DNA from: Chloroflexota bacterium
Lineage (GTDB): Bacteria > Chloroflexota > Anaerolineae > Caldilineales > Caldilineaceae
Length of the DNA: 23,305 nt
Reading direction: 5' to 3'
Assembly: GCA_016861025.1 (NCBI GenBank)
Contig: BOKO01000037.1
Location: 1-23,305, forward strand
The position numbers were made by a program, and so were the translations under genes. The notes under the pieces were generated by a model. It saw only the letters and a program-made list of their open reading frames with translations. It searched no databases and was not told where the DNA came from. This document shows positions 23,091-23,305 of this stretch, piece after piece (position 1 is the stretch's first letter; each line of letters starts with the position of its first letter).

Positions 23091-23143
23091 GCATCTGACT
23101 TTTAATCAGAGGGTCCCGGGTTCGAATCCCGGCGGGCTCACCA
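23091..23143 (+). repeat. attR: displaced tRNA-Lys 3' half
   Basis: A 53-bp copy of the tRNA 3' half, from the anticodon arm to CCA, matches 106-158 with mismatches at 23110 (A for G), 23116 (C for G) and 23132 (G for C). The D-arm and 5' acceptor strand are missing, so it cannot make a tRNA. Because the crossover lies in the identical 19-bp part, this copy should be the host's original 3' end. Confidence 0.92.
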
Positions 23144-23305
23144 GGCCTTCCCCAAAGATCCGACAGCCCGGGTCCGACATCGCAATCCGGGCGCTGGCGT
23201 AGTGATTCGCGGCATCGGGGCGCCCCGGCTGTGACGGACCGGCCACATCTGTGGGAAAATGCCGCATATTGGCGCCATCAATGCTGGTCTGGCCGGCGGC
23301 GGCGA
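23144..23305. other. Right chromosomal flank
   Basis: Host DNA after attR. A possible gene start, ATG at 23259 preceded by GTGGGAAA, opens a frame (MPHIGAINAGLAGGG) to the window end. It is too short to support. Confidence 0.3.

Overview
The window is an alphaproteobacterial chromosome segment carrying one complete integrative and mobilizable element (IME) of about 23 kb in a tRNA-Lys(TTT) gene. High GC, codon usage, the DUF3363-type relaxase, an IS91 relic of the kind common in this class and TonB-receptor-linked catabolic genes all fit a Caulobacterales/Hyphomonadaceae or sphingomonad-like host. That placement is an inference. The intact tRNA-Lys at 83-158 forms the left end. A 53-bp copy of its 3' half at 23091-23143 forms the right end. 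Host DNA is visible only at 1-82 and 23144-23305, with no firm gene in it.

Left module (159-3461): paired TAGGTCACAA decamers lie just inside the tRNA, followed by a VirD2-like relaxase (minus strand). A roughly 590-bp gap is the best place for an oriT. Then comes a translationally coupled pair, a CopG/RHH-like DNA-binding protein and an AlpA/excisionase-like HTH protein. No coupling protein or type IV secretion gene is present, so the element must borrow transfer machinery. An internally deleted IS91-family relic (about 3462-4402) follows.

Cargo (4684-19816): an AraC regulator is divergent from an isochorismatase-fold hydrolase. Next comes a tight seven-gene transcription unit (6823-15235): enoyl-CoA hydratase/isomerase, thiolase, acyl-CoA dehydrogenase, HSD10-like 3-hydroxyacyl-CoA dehydrogenase, acyl-CoA ligase, a Tat-exported lipoprotein amidohydrolase with a poly-Ser linker, and a second AraC regulator. 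Convergent to it is an 879-aa TonB-dependent receptor, and divergent from the receptor is a Tat-exported flavin amine oxidase. Together these read as outer-membrane uptake, periplasmic hydrolysis and amine oxidation, CoA activation and one full beta-oxidation turn. My working hypothesis is a transferable pathway for an amide- or amine-bearing lipid-like compound. The substrate is not known.

Right module (19817-23143): a 5'-truncated IS110-family transposase relic and about 730 bp of non-coding DNA with two strong inverted repeats. Then, on the minus strand, a tyrosine integrase, a BrnT-type toxin and an HTH antitoxin form a very compact operon. Further TAGGTCACAA decamers sit at the integrase start and between it and attR, so six decamers in three pairs bracket the attachment site. 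The two tRNA 3' halves differ at three positions, two of which form a compensatory T-stem pair swap. This suggests that the island came from a host with a different tRNA-Lys sequence.
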